DNA of 64,000 bases from Adlercreutzia shanghongiae (lineage in GTDB: Bacteria > Actinomycetota > Coriobacteriia > Coriobacteriales > Eggerthellaceae). This document shows, in pieces, positions 8,995 to 16,343 of the stretch (the stretch's first letter is position 1; each line of letters opens with the position of its first letter). The notes under the pieces are model-generated. The model searched no databases. It worked only from the letters and a program-made list of their open reading frames with translations, and was not told the origin of the DNA. The translations under genes and the position numbers were made by a program. The stretch is from contig NZ_JAYMFI010000003.1 in NCBI RefSeq assembly GCF_035830635.1, positions 124,001 through 188,000 of the forward strand, read 5' to 3'.

Positions 8995-9564
8995 CTACAG
9001 AGGAACCACCACAACGTGGCGAGACGGACCCTCGCCCTCGGAAACAGTCTCAACACGGTCATCATCGCGCAAGGCGATATGAACGATACGGCGCTCGTAA
9101 GGAGTCATGGGGCGAAGGCCAACTTTGCGGTGCTGGGAAGCAGCGCGATTGGCGGAGCTGCGGGCGATGGACTCCAGCTTCTGGCGCTGGCGATTCTTGT
9201 AGCCCTCCACATCCACGATAACGGGATAGCGGAAGCCAATAGTACGCACCGTGATCATAGAGACAATAAATTGCAGAGCATCGAGGGTTTTGCCATGACG
9301 CCCAATGAGAACGGCCATATCGTTACCGCTGATATCGAGGATAAGCTCGCCCTCGTCGCCTTCGTACTCATCGATGGTCACTTCGCCCACATTGAAGTAC
9401 TGAAGGATATCCTGGAGCGCAGCGATAGCCGTATCGGCAATGTTGTCGAGCATCTCATCGGTTACCACAAGCTCATCTTCCTCAGAATCACTCACGCCAG
9501 CCGTCGCGGATTCCTCGTCCACCTCTTCGATGTCGTCGATGATTTCTTCGGTCTCTTCCGCCAT
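8995..9564 (-). CDS. jag: Jag/KhpB family RNA-binding protein (KH and R3H domains)
   Basis: Single-stranded nucleic-acid-binding protein usually found beside yidC and linked to cell elongation and division control. Of the 189 residues, the first 40 or so are strongly acidic. They are followed by a KH domain with the loop LIGRHGKTLDALQF (near 90-103). An R3H domain is at the C-terminus, with RxxxH-type spacing in RSSANRAASQHRK and PYERRIVHIALRDDD. It lacks the long N-terminal Jag domain of some homologues. It lies downstream of yidC, separated by a gap holding a degenerate parS-like hairpin. Confidence 0.93.
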   Translation of the reverse strand: MAEETEEIIDDIEEVDEESATAGVSDSEEDELVVTDEMLDNIADTAIAALQDILQYFNVGEVTIDEYEGDEGELILDISGNDMAVLIGRHGKTLDALQFIVSMITVRTIGFRYPVIVDVEGYKNRQRQKLESIARSSANRAASQHRKVGLRPMTPYERRIVHIALRDDDRVETVSEGEGPSRHVVVVPL

Positions 9565-9616
9565 GCTTACTCCTTACGTTTGGTACCGCGGTTGAATATT
9601 GCCGCGGAATGTACAA

Positions 9617-9644
9617 AGAGAGTGTTTCACATGAAACACTCTCT
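9617..9644. promoter_or_regulatory. parS-like hairpin between yidC and jag
   Basis: TGTTTCACATGAAACA (9623-9638) differs from the parS consensus at one central base and sits in a 13-bp inverted repeat starting AGAGAG. Known parS variants tolerate some changes, but the central CG is usually important, so binding is uncertain. Confidence 0.55.
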
Positions 9645-9658
9645 AAATTCAGCAATGC

Positions 9659-10435
9659 CTAGCGCTTCTTCTTCGGGCGCTTCTTCTTCTCTTTGCGCGT
9701 CACGTTGACTTCGACCGGTTTTACAACCAGCGCCTCTTCTTCTTCCTTGCGCTTATCGGCGGCACGACAACGGGCGAGCGTCAGCTGGTTCTGACCGATG
9801 CCGATCAGCGAGGAAGCACCCCAGAACAAAAGCACGCCGGCAGGAGACCCCCACGAAATCCAGAGCATCATAATAGACATGATGCCGCCCATCATGAGCG
9901 TCTGATTCTTCTGCTGGCTGTTTTCAGTCTTCAACTGCTGAAGAACCATAGGCAGGAAGGTTGCACCCGCGAAGATCACCATCAAGATAAGATAGGGAAC
10001 AAACGTTCCAAAACCCTCGCTAAATGCCTGAGCAGGTGTAGTAACCAAACTAGGAACGATATTGTAGAACGAGTAAGTGCCTTCGCCGATTCGGTCGCCC
10101 ATCTCGCGCAGTACCTGGAACAGGGCGATGAAGATGGGCATCTGCAGCAGCATGGGCAGGCATCCGGCAAGCGGGTTGAACTTCATCTCCGCGTAAATCT
10201 TCTGCATTTCCTGAGATTGACGCGTCGGGTCATCGGGGAAGCGGTCCTTCAGGGCCTGAATCTTCGGCTGCACCTTCTGCATGGCGTAGTTCGACTTCGC
10301 CTGCTTGTGCATGAGAGGGGCCACGATGATGCGGAAGATAATGGTGACGATGATGATCGCCAGGCCCCAGTCGTGGCAGAAGTTGTAGAAGAACTGGATG
10401 ACGTCGAAGATCCAGTCTTTAAAGATATCCCACAT
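9659..10435 (-). CDS. yidC: membrane protein insertase YidC
   Basis: Inserts proteins into the cytoplasmic membrane, alone or with Sec. The 258 residues start directly at the membrane core and lack the periplasmic domain of Gram-negative YidC. Helices near residues 8-45, 95-115, 150-170 and 185-215 are hydrophobic. The arginine in VTIIFRIIVAPL fits the conserved positive charge of the hydrophilic groove, and MLLQMPIFIALFQVLR is a family signature. The C-terminus is a basic tail rich in Lys and Arg, as in ribosome-binding YidC forms. It lies just after yidD in the rpmH-rnpA-yidD-yidC-jag block. Confidence 0.96.
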   Translation of the reverse strand: MWDIFKDWIFDVIQFFYNFCHDWGLAIIIVTIIFRIIVAPLMHKQAKSNYAMQKVQPKIQALKDRFPDDPTRQSQEMQKIYAEMKFNPLAGCLPMLLQMPIFIALFQVLREMGDRIGEGTYSFYNIVPSLVTTPAQAFSEGFGTFVPYLILMVIFAGATFLPMVLQQLKTENSQQKNQTLMMGGIMSIMMLWISWGSPAGVLLFWGASSLIGIGQNQLTLARCRAADKRKEEEEALVVKPVEVNVTRKEKKKRPKKKR

Positions 10436-10463
10436 AGCTTACCTTTCCAAAAGCGCCAGTACC

Positions 10464-10706
10464 TCAGGGTACGGGATCGTAGCCGCTGGGGCCGCCGGGG
10501 CGGCAGCGCAATATCCTCTTTGCTGTAAGCACGAACCCCTTGCGAAACCCGTAGCGCTTAAACGCGGTGAGCCCGTACTCGGAGCACGAGGGAACGAACC
10601 GACAAGCAGGGAGCAGCAGGGGGGAGATGGCCATTCGATAGAACATAATAAGGCCGACGGCGATAAGCGTCGGTAGCCTTTTAATGGATGTGAACAGCTT
10701 TTTCAA
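10464..10706 (-). CDS. yidD: membrane protein insertion efficiency factor YidD
   Basis: Small amphipathic protein encoded between rnpA and yidC that assists YidC-dependent insertion. The signature PACRFVPSCSEYGLTAFKRYG and the C-terminal RCRPGGPSGYDPVP are diagnostic. I chose the TTG at 10706 because GAGGGA precedes it at suitable distance, giving an 80-residue protein starting LKKLFTSIKRLPTL. Another TTG at 10733 lacks a ribosome-binding site. The start overlaps the end of rnpA by 26 bases, implying translational coupling. Confidence 0.92.
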   Translation of the reverse strand: MKKLFTSIKRLPTLIAVGLIMFYRMAISPLLLPACRFVPSCSEYGLTAFKRYGFRKGFVLTAKRILRCRPGGPSGYDPVP

Positions 10707-11070
10707 CCGTGCTCTTTCCCTCGCCTTCCGCAAGGCGTTCGGCGGCGTTTCCGCATGCCTTCAGCACTTTACTATAAGATGCCCGAGTAAGCCCCGACTT
10801 TGCCAGAAATATCACGTCCGAGCCGTCCCAGGGGCCGCCCATGTCCCGACAAAGGGCGCGAAGCCGCCGTTTGGCTCGGTTGCGCCAAACGGCATTTCCC
10901 AGTTTCTTCCCCGCAATAAAAGCGACACGACCGGAATGGCCGTGTCGCTTAGCATTGCTTTGCCCATCAGCCTTCTGAGCACCCACGATAATGGTCAGGT
11001 GCGGCGTGTGAAGGCGATGTCCCGTAGAGAAGAGCCGGGAGATCTCAGTGCTGGATTTAATCGTCTGCAC
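10681..11070 (-). CDS. rnpA: ribonuclease P protein component
   Basis: Protein subunit of RNase P, which matures tRNA 5' ends. The 129 residues include the conserved basic helix AVWRNRAKRRLRAL (RNR motif) preceded by GKKLGN and followed by DVIFLAKSG. The N-terminus lacks the usual RRxxDF motif in clear form (STEISRLFSTGHRLHTPHLT), and a Gln/Gly/Lys-rich insert follows the first strand. The GTG start has GGAG upstream. It lies 11 bases after rpmH and overlaps yidD. Confidence 0.94.
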   Translation of the reverse strand: MQTIKSSTEISRLFSTGHRLHTPHLTIIVGAQKADGQSNAKRHGHSGRVAFIAGKKLGNAVWRNRAKRRLRALCRDMGGPWDGSDVIFLAKSGLTRASYSKVLKACGNAAERLAEGEGKSTVEKAVHIH

Positions 11071-11081
11071 CTAAGAAACTC

Positions 11082-11216
11082 CTAGACGGTGAGACGCTTG
11101 CGCCCCTTAGCACGACGGGAAGCGAGAACAGCGCGACCACCCTTGGTGGCCATACGGGCACGGAAGCCGTGGCACTTGGCGCGCTTGCGTTTGTTCGGTT
11201 GATAGGTGCGTTTCAT
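11082..11216 (-). CDS. rpmH: 50S ribosomal protein L34
   Basis: 44-residue basic ribosomal protein beginning MKRTYQPNKRKRAKCHGF, the near-universal L34 sequence. The frame extends 16 codons upstream, but the ATG at 11216 has AAAGGGAAAG before it and matches the family start. It is the first gene of the rpmH-rnpA-yidD-yidC set and has a near-consensus promoter. Confidence 0.98.
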   Translation of the reverse strand: MKRTYQPNKRKRAKCHGFRARMATKGGRAVLASRRAKGRKRLTV

Positions 11217-11255
11217 TGTTTCTTTCCCTTTCATGGTTTGAAGAGTAGCTTTTGA

Positions 11256-11283
11256 ATTATACAACGCGAAAAAACGCTGTCAA
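11256..11283 (-). promoter_or_regulatory. rpmH operon promoter
   Basis: Minus-strand consensus hexamers TTGACA (11278-11283) and TATAAT (11256-11261) with a 16-bp spacer, about 40 bases before the rpmH start. This is the strongest promoter match I see in the window. Confidence 0.88.
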
Positions 11284-11623
11284 CGGGGCAGATGAAAGAA
11301 TAAGGAGGATGGTAGAAACCGTGAAAGCGTGAGAGAGGCTGCGAGATTCCACGGAGCGTTCTCCACGAGGGCGAAAGAGCGGAGAACGCCGCTTCTTCTT
11401 TTTAAAACTAAAGGTAGTAGTACCAATAAGGACAGTGGATTGGTCAACAACTTGCATTTCCGCAGATGAAGCCCTATGAAACTGCGGTGCTTTCTTTCGT
11501 GGAAACGCTCATTGTTTTGCACCGACGCCCCTGTTCACCTCGGTGCCTCTGCGAGATACGGTTGAAAAGGAGGCGGGTTATGCGCAGCCTGTCCTCCACT
11601 TTTCCCACGGCAATGAACCGCTC
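11284..11623. other. intergenic region between rpmH and dnaA
   Basis: I see no gene. It holds a 9-bp inverted repeat GCGTTCTCC/GGAGAACGC (11356-11364 and 11381-11389) followed by a T-rich run on the plus strand. It also holds GCACCGA/TCGGTGC (11519-11546) and, just after the dnaA stop, a weak hairpin GGAGG/CCTCC (11565-11597) with a TTTTC tail on the minus strand that may end dnaA transcription. Confidence 0.6.
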
Positions 11624-13267
11624 TTAATCAAGCTCGCTGATAATCTTCATGAGGATTTCGATTTCCTCCTGCGTGTCGCGATCGGTTTTCAGACGCTCTT
11701 CGACGCAGTTGCTGGAATGAATGGCCGTCGAGTGGTCGCGGTTGAAGCGCTTCCCGATATCGCCGTAGGGCAGATCGAGCAGCCGGCGGCACAGGTAGAT
11801 GGCCACTTGGCGAGGGCGCACGATAGATTGCGACCGCGATTTCCCCACGATTTCGTTATGGGTCACCTTGTAGAACTTCTCCACCTCACGCTGGATGTCC
11901 TCGATGGAGAGACTGCGCGACCGGCCTCCCGTGAAATGGTTCGCCAGCAGCTCGCGCACTTCCTCGATGGAGATATCGCGGCGATCCGAGTAAATCAGGC
12001 GGTAGATGACCGTGTTCACGGCGCCCTTCAGCTCGCGGATATTGGACCCGGAGTTTTCCGCGATGTACATCTGGATGTCGTCGGGAATGGTGAAGCTATC
12101 GAGGCCGGCGCTCCGGCAATGCTCGCGGGCGAAGGATTTTACGATTCCCAGCTTCGTCTCCACCTCGGGAGGCTGGATGTCAATGGCCCCGCCGCTGTAG
12201 AAGCGCGACTTCAAACGCTCGTCCACCTCGATGTTCTTAGGGGCGCGGTCGGCGGAGAGCACCACTTGCTTCCCTTGGCTGGTAAGCGTGTTGAAGAGCT
12301 GGAAGAGCATGTTGATTGACTGCTCTTTGCCCTGCAGATGCTGCACGTCGTCCAAAAGAAGTACATCGGCTTGCTCGTAGTAGGTGCGGAAGTTCTTGAA
12401 GCTGGATTTCTCGCGGTCTTTGGCTTGGCCGGCCTCGGAGTAACGGGACACGAACTCTTGGGCGTCCACGTACACCGTGTGCAACGTCGGGCGCGTCTCT
12501 TTGATGTAGTTCTGGATGGCGCGCATGAGATGTGTTTTACCTAAGCCGCTTTTTCCATAGATGAACAGGGGGTTCAGCGGAAGGCTGCCCGGAGATTCCG
12601 CCACTTCGACGGCCATGGAGTAGGCCATGCGGTTCGACTCTCCGATAACGAAGTTGGCGAAGGTGAGCGAAGAGAGGGGGTTGAGTCCCGCCGCGCCTTC
12701 GTGGGATTCTTCCGTGCGGTGGGCCGGCGCCTCGAATGTGGAACTTGCCGCGGGGTGCTCGCTTGCCTGGGGCGCCGGTTCGCTCCACTGGGGCGCGGTG
12801 TAGGGGGCGGCCGCGGCGGGGACGAAGGCTGCCGGCGCAGGCTCTGCCATCGCGATCGGCGCCGCCTGGGGAGAAGGGGTCGGCACCGGCGATGGGGCCG
12901 GGGCCGGAGTCGGTGATGGGATCGGCGCCGACGCCGGCGTCGGGGTCGCAGCGGGCGCCGGCGCTGCCGTCATCGCGTTCGCGGCCGCGCTTTTGCGCTG
13001 TTCCTGCGTGGGGTCTACAGCGATGGCCACGGCGTAGGTCACCCCGGTAAGATCGTGCAGCGCGCGCACGATTGCCTCGATGTAATGCTGCTCGACCCAG
13101 GTTTTAATAAAGTCGTTGTCAGCCGTAAGCATAAGGAACGAATCGCTCATGGCCTGGGGCTCGAGGCGCGAGAAGAACGCGGCAACCTGGGAGGCATCAA
13201 CATCTTGATAGCTCTTGACCTGGGCGCAGATGCGCGCCCATTGCTCGTTCAGCTTCTCGCTATCCAT
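11624..13267 (-). CDS. dnaA: chromosomal replication initiator protein DnaA
   Basis: AAA+ ATPase that binds DnaA boxes at oriC and opens the duplex. The 547 residues show domain I (about 1-100) and a Pro/Ala-rich domain II (about 110-190, alternating A-P-T-P). The AAA+ core has Walker A GKSGLGKTH and Walker B LLLDDVQ. The C-terminal domain IV carries the DnaA-box reading segment FNRDHSTAIHSSNCVEERL. The ATG at 13267 has GGAAGGAAG five bases upstream, which I prefer to an in-frame GTG at 13282 that overlaps that site. It is transcribed away from dnaN, not toward it as in the common dnaA-dnaN order. Confidence 0.97.
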   Translation of the reverse strand: MDSEKLNEQWARICAQVKSYQDVDASQVAAFFSRLEPQAMSDSFLMLTADNDFIKTWVEQHYIEAIVRALHDLTGVTYAVAIAVDPTQEQRKSAAANAMTAAPAPAATPTPASAPIPSPTPAPAPSPVPTPSPQAAPIAMAEPAPAAFVPAAAAPYTAPQWSEPAPQASEHPAASSTFEAPAHRTEESHEGAAGLNPLSSLTFANFVIGESNRMAYSMAVEVAESPGSLPLNPLFIYGKSGLGKTHLMRAIQNYIKETRPTLHTVYVDAQEFVSRYSEAGQAKDREKSSFKNFRTYYEQADVLLLDDVQHLQGKEQSINMLFQLFNTLTSQGKQVVLSADRAPKNIEVDERLKSRFYSGGAIDIQPPEVETKLGIVKSFAREHCRSAGLDSFTIPDDIQMYIAENSGSNIRELKGAVNTVIYRLIYSDRRDISIEEVRELLANHFTGGRSRSLSIEDIQREVEKFYKVTHNEIVGKSRSQSIVRPRQVAIYLCRRLLDLPYGDIGKRFNRDHSTAIHSSNCVEERLKTDRDTQEEIEILMKIISELD

Positions 13268-13324
13268 AACACTTCCTTCCACCGGCGCCGGAAACGCCGC
13301 GGTCTTTCGCTCGCTTGTTCGGCC

Positions 13325-13330
13325 ATTCTA
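13325..13330 (-). promoter_or_regulatory. extended -10 element of the dnaA promoter
   Basis: Minus-strand TGCTAGAAT in the short gap upstream of dnaA; no convincing -35. It would give dnaA its own transcript. Confidence 0.5.
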
Positions 13331-13359
13331 GCAAATAAGCAAATCGATCGCGCTTGTCC

Positions 13360-14454
13360 CTAAAGACCCTGGGCCACTTGGCGCCCGTAGGGGGTGAGGG
13401 TTCTCTTCTTCCCAATCATCTCCACCAGCCCGGCCTGCTGAAGTTTGCCGAAGGTGGTATTGGTAGTGGATTGGGCGGTCTCGGTGAGCTCGCTCATCTC
13501 CTTGTTTCCCAGCATCCCCTCGGTGAGCAGCAGCTTGAGGAACATGCGCTCGCGCTCGTTGAGAACGGGGCCGGTCACCATGCCGCCCGGGTACCCGTAG
13601 GGCTGAGCGGGGGCTTGCGCGCCGTAGGCCGGGTAGGGGGCCGGTTGGGGATAGGCGCCGTAGGCCGGGTAGGGCGCGTAGGCGTTCCCGTAGGGCTGCG
13701 CTACCGCCGCTGTCGGGGCGGGGTAAGGTTGGCCGTAGGGCGCGCTACCCATCGGCGCCGCCGCGGGCTGAGCAGGGTAAGCGCCCGCTGGAGCTATGGG
13801 CGCGACCGGGGCTGCGCCCGCGCCGTAGTAGTCGGGAGCGGGGCTGCTCGCAGGGCTGGCGGCGGCTAATCCCGAGGGAGTCAGCACGTCGCTCTCGTCC
13901 CAGTCGTCAAGAGGGTCGTCTTCGTCCCGCACGAGGCTCACGGTCACCACCGCGCCGGTTCCCAGGTTGTCCTCAATAGTGATGGTGCCGTGGGAAGATT
14001 CAAGGTATTCGCGAACAATGGGAAGACCCGACCCGACCCCGCGGATGTAGTTCTTCATAGGCTCGACAGCCGAGGAGAACCCGGGCATCTGGGCCTTCTC
14101 TTTCGAGGGGATGCCCGGTCCGTGGTCGGCGAAGCGGATGGTGTTTCCCTTATCTAGAATAGAGACGACTACTTCCTTAAAGTGCGCGTGGATGAAGTTT
14201 TCGGAAACCTCGCGAATGACGGTGTAGGGAATGGTGCCGCCGGCGCTGTGGGACTGCTCGTAGATAGTGGATGCCAAAGCCTCGATGTAGGCGCCGGTTT
14301 CCGCGGGGTCGATTTCCACGACGCGCGGCGCGCTGCGCAAATCATCGTAGAGGGCGATGCGCCCCACGGTCTCGACGAAGGCATAGTCGAAGGAAGCCCC
14401 AGAGGGGGCTTCAGTCATTGAAGAGGGCGTTTGTTCCATGTTTTCCAATTTCAT
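13360..14454 (-). CDS. origin-adjacent GHKL-type ATP-binding protein with C-terminal winged helix
   Basis: 364 residues in three parts. Residues about 25-180 form a GHKL (histidine-kinase-like) ATPase fold: N box VIREVSENFIHAH, G1 box FADHGPGIP, G2 box GVGSGLPIVREYL. There is no phosphoacceptor-histidine dimerisation domain, so it resembles anti-sigma-type or stand-alone ATPases. Residues about 200-295 are a low-complexity linker of Pro, Tyr, Ala and Gly. Residues 299-364 look like a winged-helix DNA-binding domain ending TLTPYGRQVAQGL. The function is unknown to me. A place between dnaA and oriC suggests a role in replication or cell-cycle control, but that is inference. Starts at 14454 and 14439 are both possible. 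Confidence 0.85.
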   Translation of the reverse strand: MKLENMEQTPSSMTEAPSGASFDYAFVETVGRIALYDDLRSAPRVVEIDPAETGAYIEALASTIYEQSHSAGGTIPYTVIREVSENFIHAHFKEVVVSILDKGNTIRFADHGPGIPSKEKAQMPGFSSAVEPMKNYIRGVGSGLPIVREYLESSHGTITIEDNLGTGAVVTVSLVRDEDDPLDDWDESDVLTPSGLAAASPASSPAPDYYGAGAAPVAPIAPAGAYPAQPAAAPMGSAPYGQPYPAPTAAVAQPYGNAYAPYPAYGAYPQPAPYPAYGAQAPAQPYGYPGGMVTGPVLNERERMFLKLLLTEGMLGNKEMSELTETAQSTTNTTFGKLQQAGLVEMIGKKRTLTPYGRQVAQGL

Positions 14455-14472
14455 TCCGTTGTGTTCGTCGCT

Positions 14473-14655
14473 TATTCAGTGTTTTCGGAAAGTTTTCGCA
14501 ATATTGTAGCGTGTTTTGAATAAAGAGAAGGTGCTCGCCTGCGCATTTCAGAGTCAGCGGTGAGTAATTCACTTTTTATTCAGCAAAAGTTGAAAACTGA
14601 AATCTATCTACCTGCAGTATTCAGATAAATTCATAGTTATGAACTAGATATTCAG
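14473..14655 (+). repeat. four TATTCAG motifs in the AT-rich part of oriC
   Basis: Same-strand copies at 14473, 14577, 14618 and 14649. Two continue with similar AAAAG-type sequence (CAAAAGT and TAAAAGT). Spacing shrinks from 104 to 41 to 31 bp toward the DnaA boxes. Confidence 0.55.
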
Positions 14656-14940
14656 TAAAAGTGGAAAACATTGAAACGTGGGAAAAACTCAAGGAATAAG
14701 AGAAAGAGGAAAATGTGAAAAACTTCTCTCGAAAACCTTGACATTACCTCCCAACGCCTCTTCTCGGCGTTCTTCTCGAGGCTGAGGTAATGAGCTTCGT
14801 TAGTTGCCTGTAATTTTCGAACATAAGTGCGTGAAAACACGGGAAAACTCTCGCAGTTTTTAAAACACCAGCTCAGAGCCTTATTTTTCGAGGTGTTCCA
14901 TGACGAGAAAACAGAATTCGAAACTGTCAACCATCTTTGA

Positions 14941-14949
14941 TGTGGATAT
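14941..14949 (-). promoter_or_regulatory. DnaA box (ATATCCACA)
   Basis: 8 of 9 positions match TTATCCACA on the minus strand; it is part of the palindromic TGGATATCCA. Confidence 0.6.
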
Positions 14950-14969
14950 CCACCTTCGAAAAACCCGTG

Positions 14970-14978
14970 TTTTCCACT
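14970..14978 (+). promoter_or_regulatory. weak DnaA-box-like 9-mer (TTTTCCACT)
   Basis: Two mismatches to TTATCCACA. The identical 9-mer occurs on the opposite strand at 14660-14668. Confidence 0.35.
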
Positions 14979-15010
14979 TGATTCTCTGGGAAAAGAGAGA
15001 GTTTTCCTCA

Positions 15011-15019
15011 TTATCCACA
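15011..15019 (+). promoter_or_regulatory. DnaA box (perfect TTATCCACA)
   Basis: Exact match to the consensus high-affinity DnaA box. Confidence 0.85.
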
Positions 15020-15036
15020 AGTTTGAAGAGGAAAGT

Positions 15037-15045
15037 GGTGGATAA
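15037..15045 (-). promoter_or_regulatory. DnaA box (TTATCCACC)
   Basis: 8 of 9 match on the minus strand, facing the perfect box 17 bp away. Confidence 0.65.
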
Positions 15046-15157
15046 GTCTTCAACCACCGTGTGTGAAAAACTCTTTCTTCAGCCCCACGCTCCCCTTCGC
15101 GAGAATATTCTTTTTTGCTCCGCGGACTTGGAAAAAAGCCGCAGAGGGCGCCCTTGG

Positions 15158-15187
15158 TTGGGGACAGGCTCGCTGCGGCGCTATAAT
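15158..15187 (+). promoter_or_regulatory. dnaN promoter
   Basis: TTGGGG (15158-15163) and TATAAT (15182-15187) with an 18-bp spacer, about 55 bases before the dnaN TTG. Confidence 0.65.
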
Positions 15188-15242
15188 ACGCCGCACGACC
15201 TTATTACGTAAGCTCCCGCGACGACTCGAAGAGAGGCCTCCT

Positions 15243-16343
15243 TTGAAGCTGAGCATCAACCGCACCGAACTTGCCAATGCCCTTTCCATTGTTCTGAAGG
15301 GCGTGTCCACCCGCTCAACCCTGCCCGTGCTTTCCGGTATTCTCATCGAGGCCACCGGCGATAAGATCATCCTCCAGGCAACCGACCTCGAGCTCTCTAT
15401 CCAGTATTCCGTTGCGGCGCTGGTTGAGGAAGAGGGACGCACCGTGGTCCCCGGCAAGCTGTTCTCCGAGATCGTGAAAAACCTCCCCGATGCCGCCGTG
15501 CACGTTGAAGCCACCGAGGAGCAGGCCTTTATCACCTGCGACACCTCGTCGTTCTCTATTCGCGCCTTGAATGCCGAGGACTTCCCCGGATTCCCGCGCG
15601 TCGATACTCATCAGAAAATAGAGATTCCCTTCCAGCAGTTCTCAACCATGGTCAAGCGTGTGTCTCGCGTGGTGTCCAAAGATGAGTCCCGCGCCATTCT
15701 CACTGGCGTGCTCATCACCCTCGAGGCCGGCGTGTTGCGCATGGTGGCCACCGACTCGTACCGCCTCGCCATCACCGATGCCCCGCTGCCCAACTCTTCG
15801 GCCGACGAGTTCCAGGCGGTCATCTCCGGTGCCTTCCTCTCGGAAATCGCGTCGCTGCCGAAAACGGAATCGCCTGTCTCGCTGGCGCTGGCCGACAACC
15901 AGATTGTGGTGACCTGCGAGGATACGGTGTTTATCAACCGACGCATCGAGGGCAACTTCCCCAACTACAAGCAGCTGCTTCCCGACAGCTATACCACCCG
16001 CGCCACCATCGAGGTGGATAAGCTCGTGGCTTCGGTTCGTCGCGCCTCGCTGCTCGGCTCTACCTCTTCGCCGGTGCGCCTCGATTTGAACAACGCCTCC
16101 CAAACGGTGCAGATTTCCGCCGCATCCCAGGATGTGGGCAGCGCTCAGGAGATTATCTCCTGCATCATCGAGGGTGAGGATGTGGAAATCGCCTTCAACT
16201 ACGCCTACGTGCTGGACGGCCTCGGCTCCATTGCCACCGATGAGGTGTACCTGGAAGTGCAGTCCGCTTTGAAGCCCGGCATTTTCCGCGCGCTCGAGCC
16301 CGAGAACTTCCTCTACCTTGTCATGCCGGTGCGCATCGCCTAA
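15243..16343 (+). CDS. dnaN: DNA polymerase III beta subunit (sliding clamp)
   Basis: Ring-shaped processivity clamp of the replicative polymerase. The TTG at 15243, six bases after GAGAGG, gives 366 residues beginning KLSINRTELANAL, the standard length and start; the frame extends upstream but without homology. Family features include GVSTRSTLPVLSGI near the N-terminus, AILTGVLITLEAGVLRMVATDSYRLA in the second domain, and the C-terminal LYLVMPVRI, which forms part of the peptide-binding pocket. Its stop codon directly abuts the recF ATG. Confidence 0.97.
   Translation: MKLSINRTELANALSIVLKGVSTRSTLPVLSGILIEATGDKIILQATDLELSIQYSVAALVEEEGRTVVPGKLFSEIVKNLPDAAVHVEATEEQAFITCDTSSFSIRALNAEDFPGFPRVDTHQKIEIPFQQFSTMVKRVSRVVSKDESRAILTGVLITLEAGVLRMVATDSYRLAITDAPLPNSSADEFQAVISGAFLSEIASLPKTESPVSLALADNQIVVTCEDTVFINRRIEGNFPNYKQLLPDSYTTRATIEVDKLVASVRRASLLGSTSSPVRLDLNNASQTVQISAASQDVGSAQEIISCIIEGEDVEIAFNYAYVLDGLGSIATDEVYLEVQSALKPGIFRALEPENFLYLVMPVRIA

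Larger units (their letters stand above)
14455..15242. other. oriC region
   Basis: This 788-bp gene-free stretch lies between the leftward GHKL-ATPase/dnaA pair and rightward dnaN. From about 14500 to 14740 it is AT-rich (candidate unwinding element) and carries four TATTCAG motifs. From 14930 to 15050 it carries DnaA-box-like 9-mers. Gene strands diverge from here on both sides, as expected for bidirectional replication. Confidence 0.88.
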
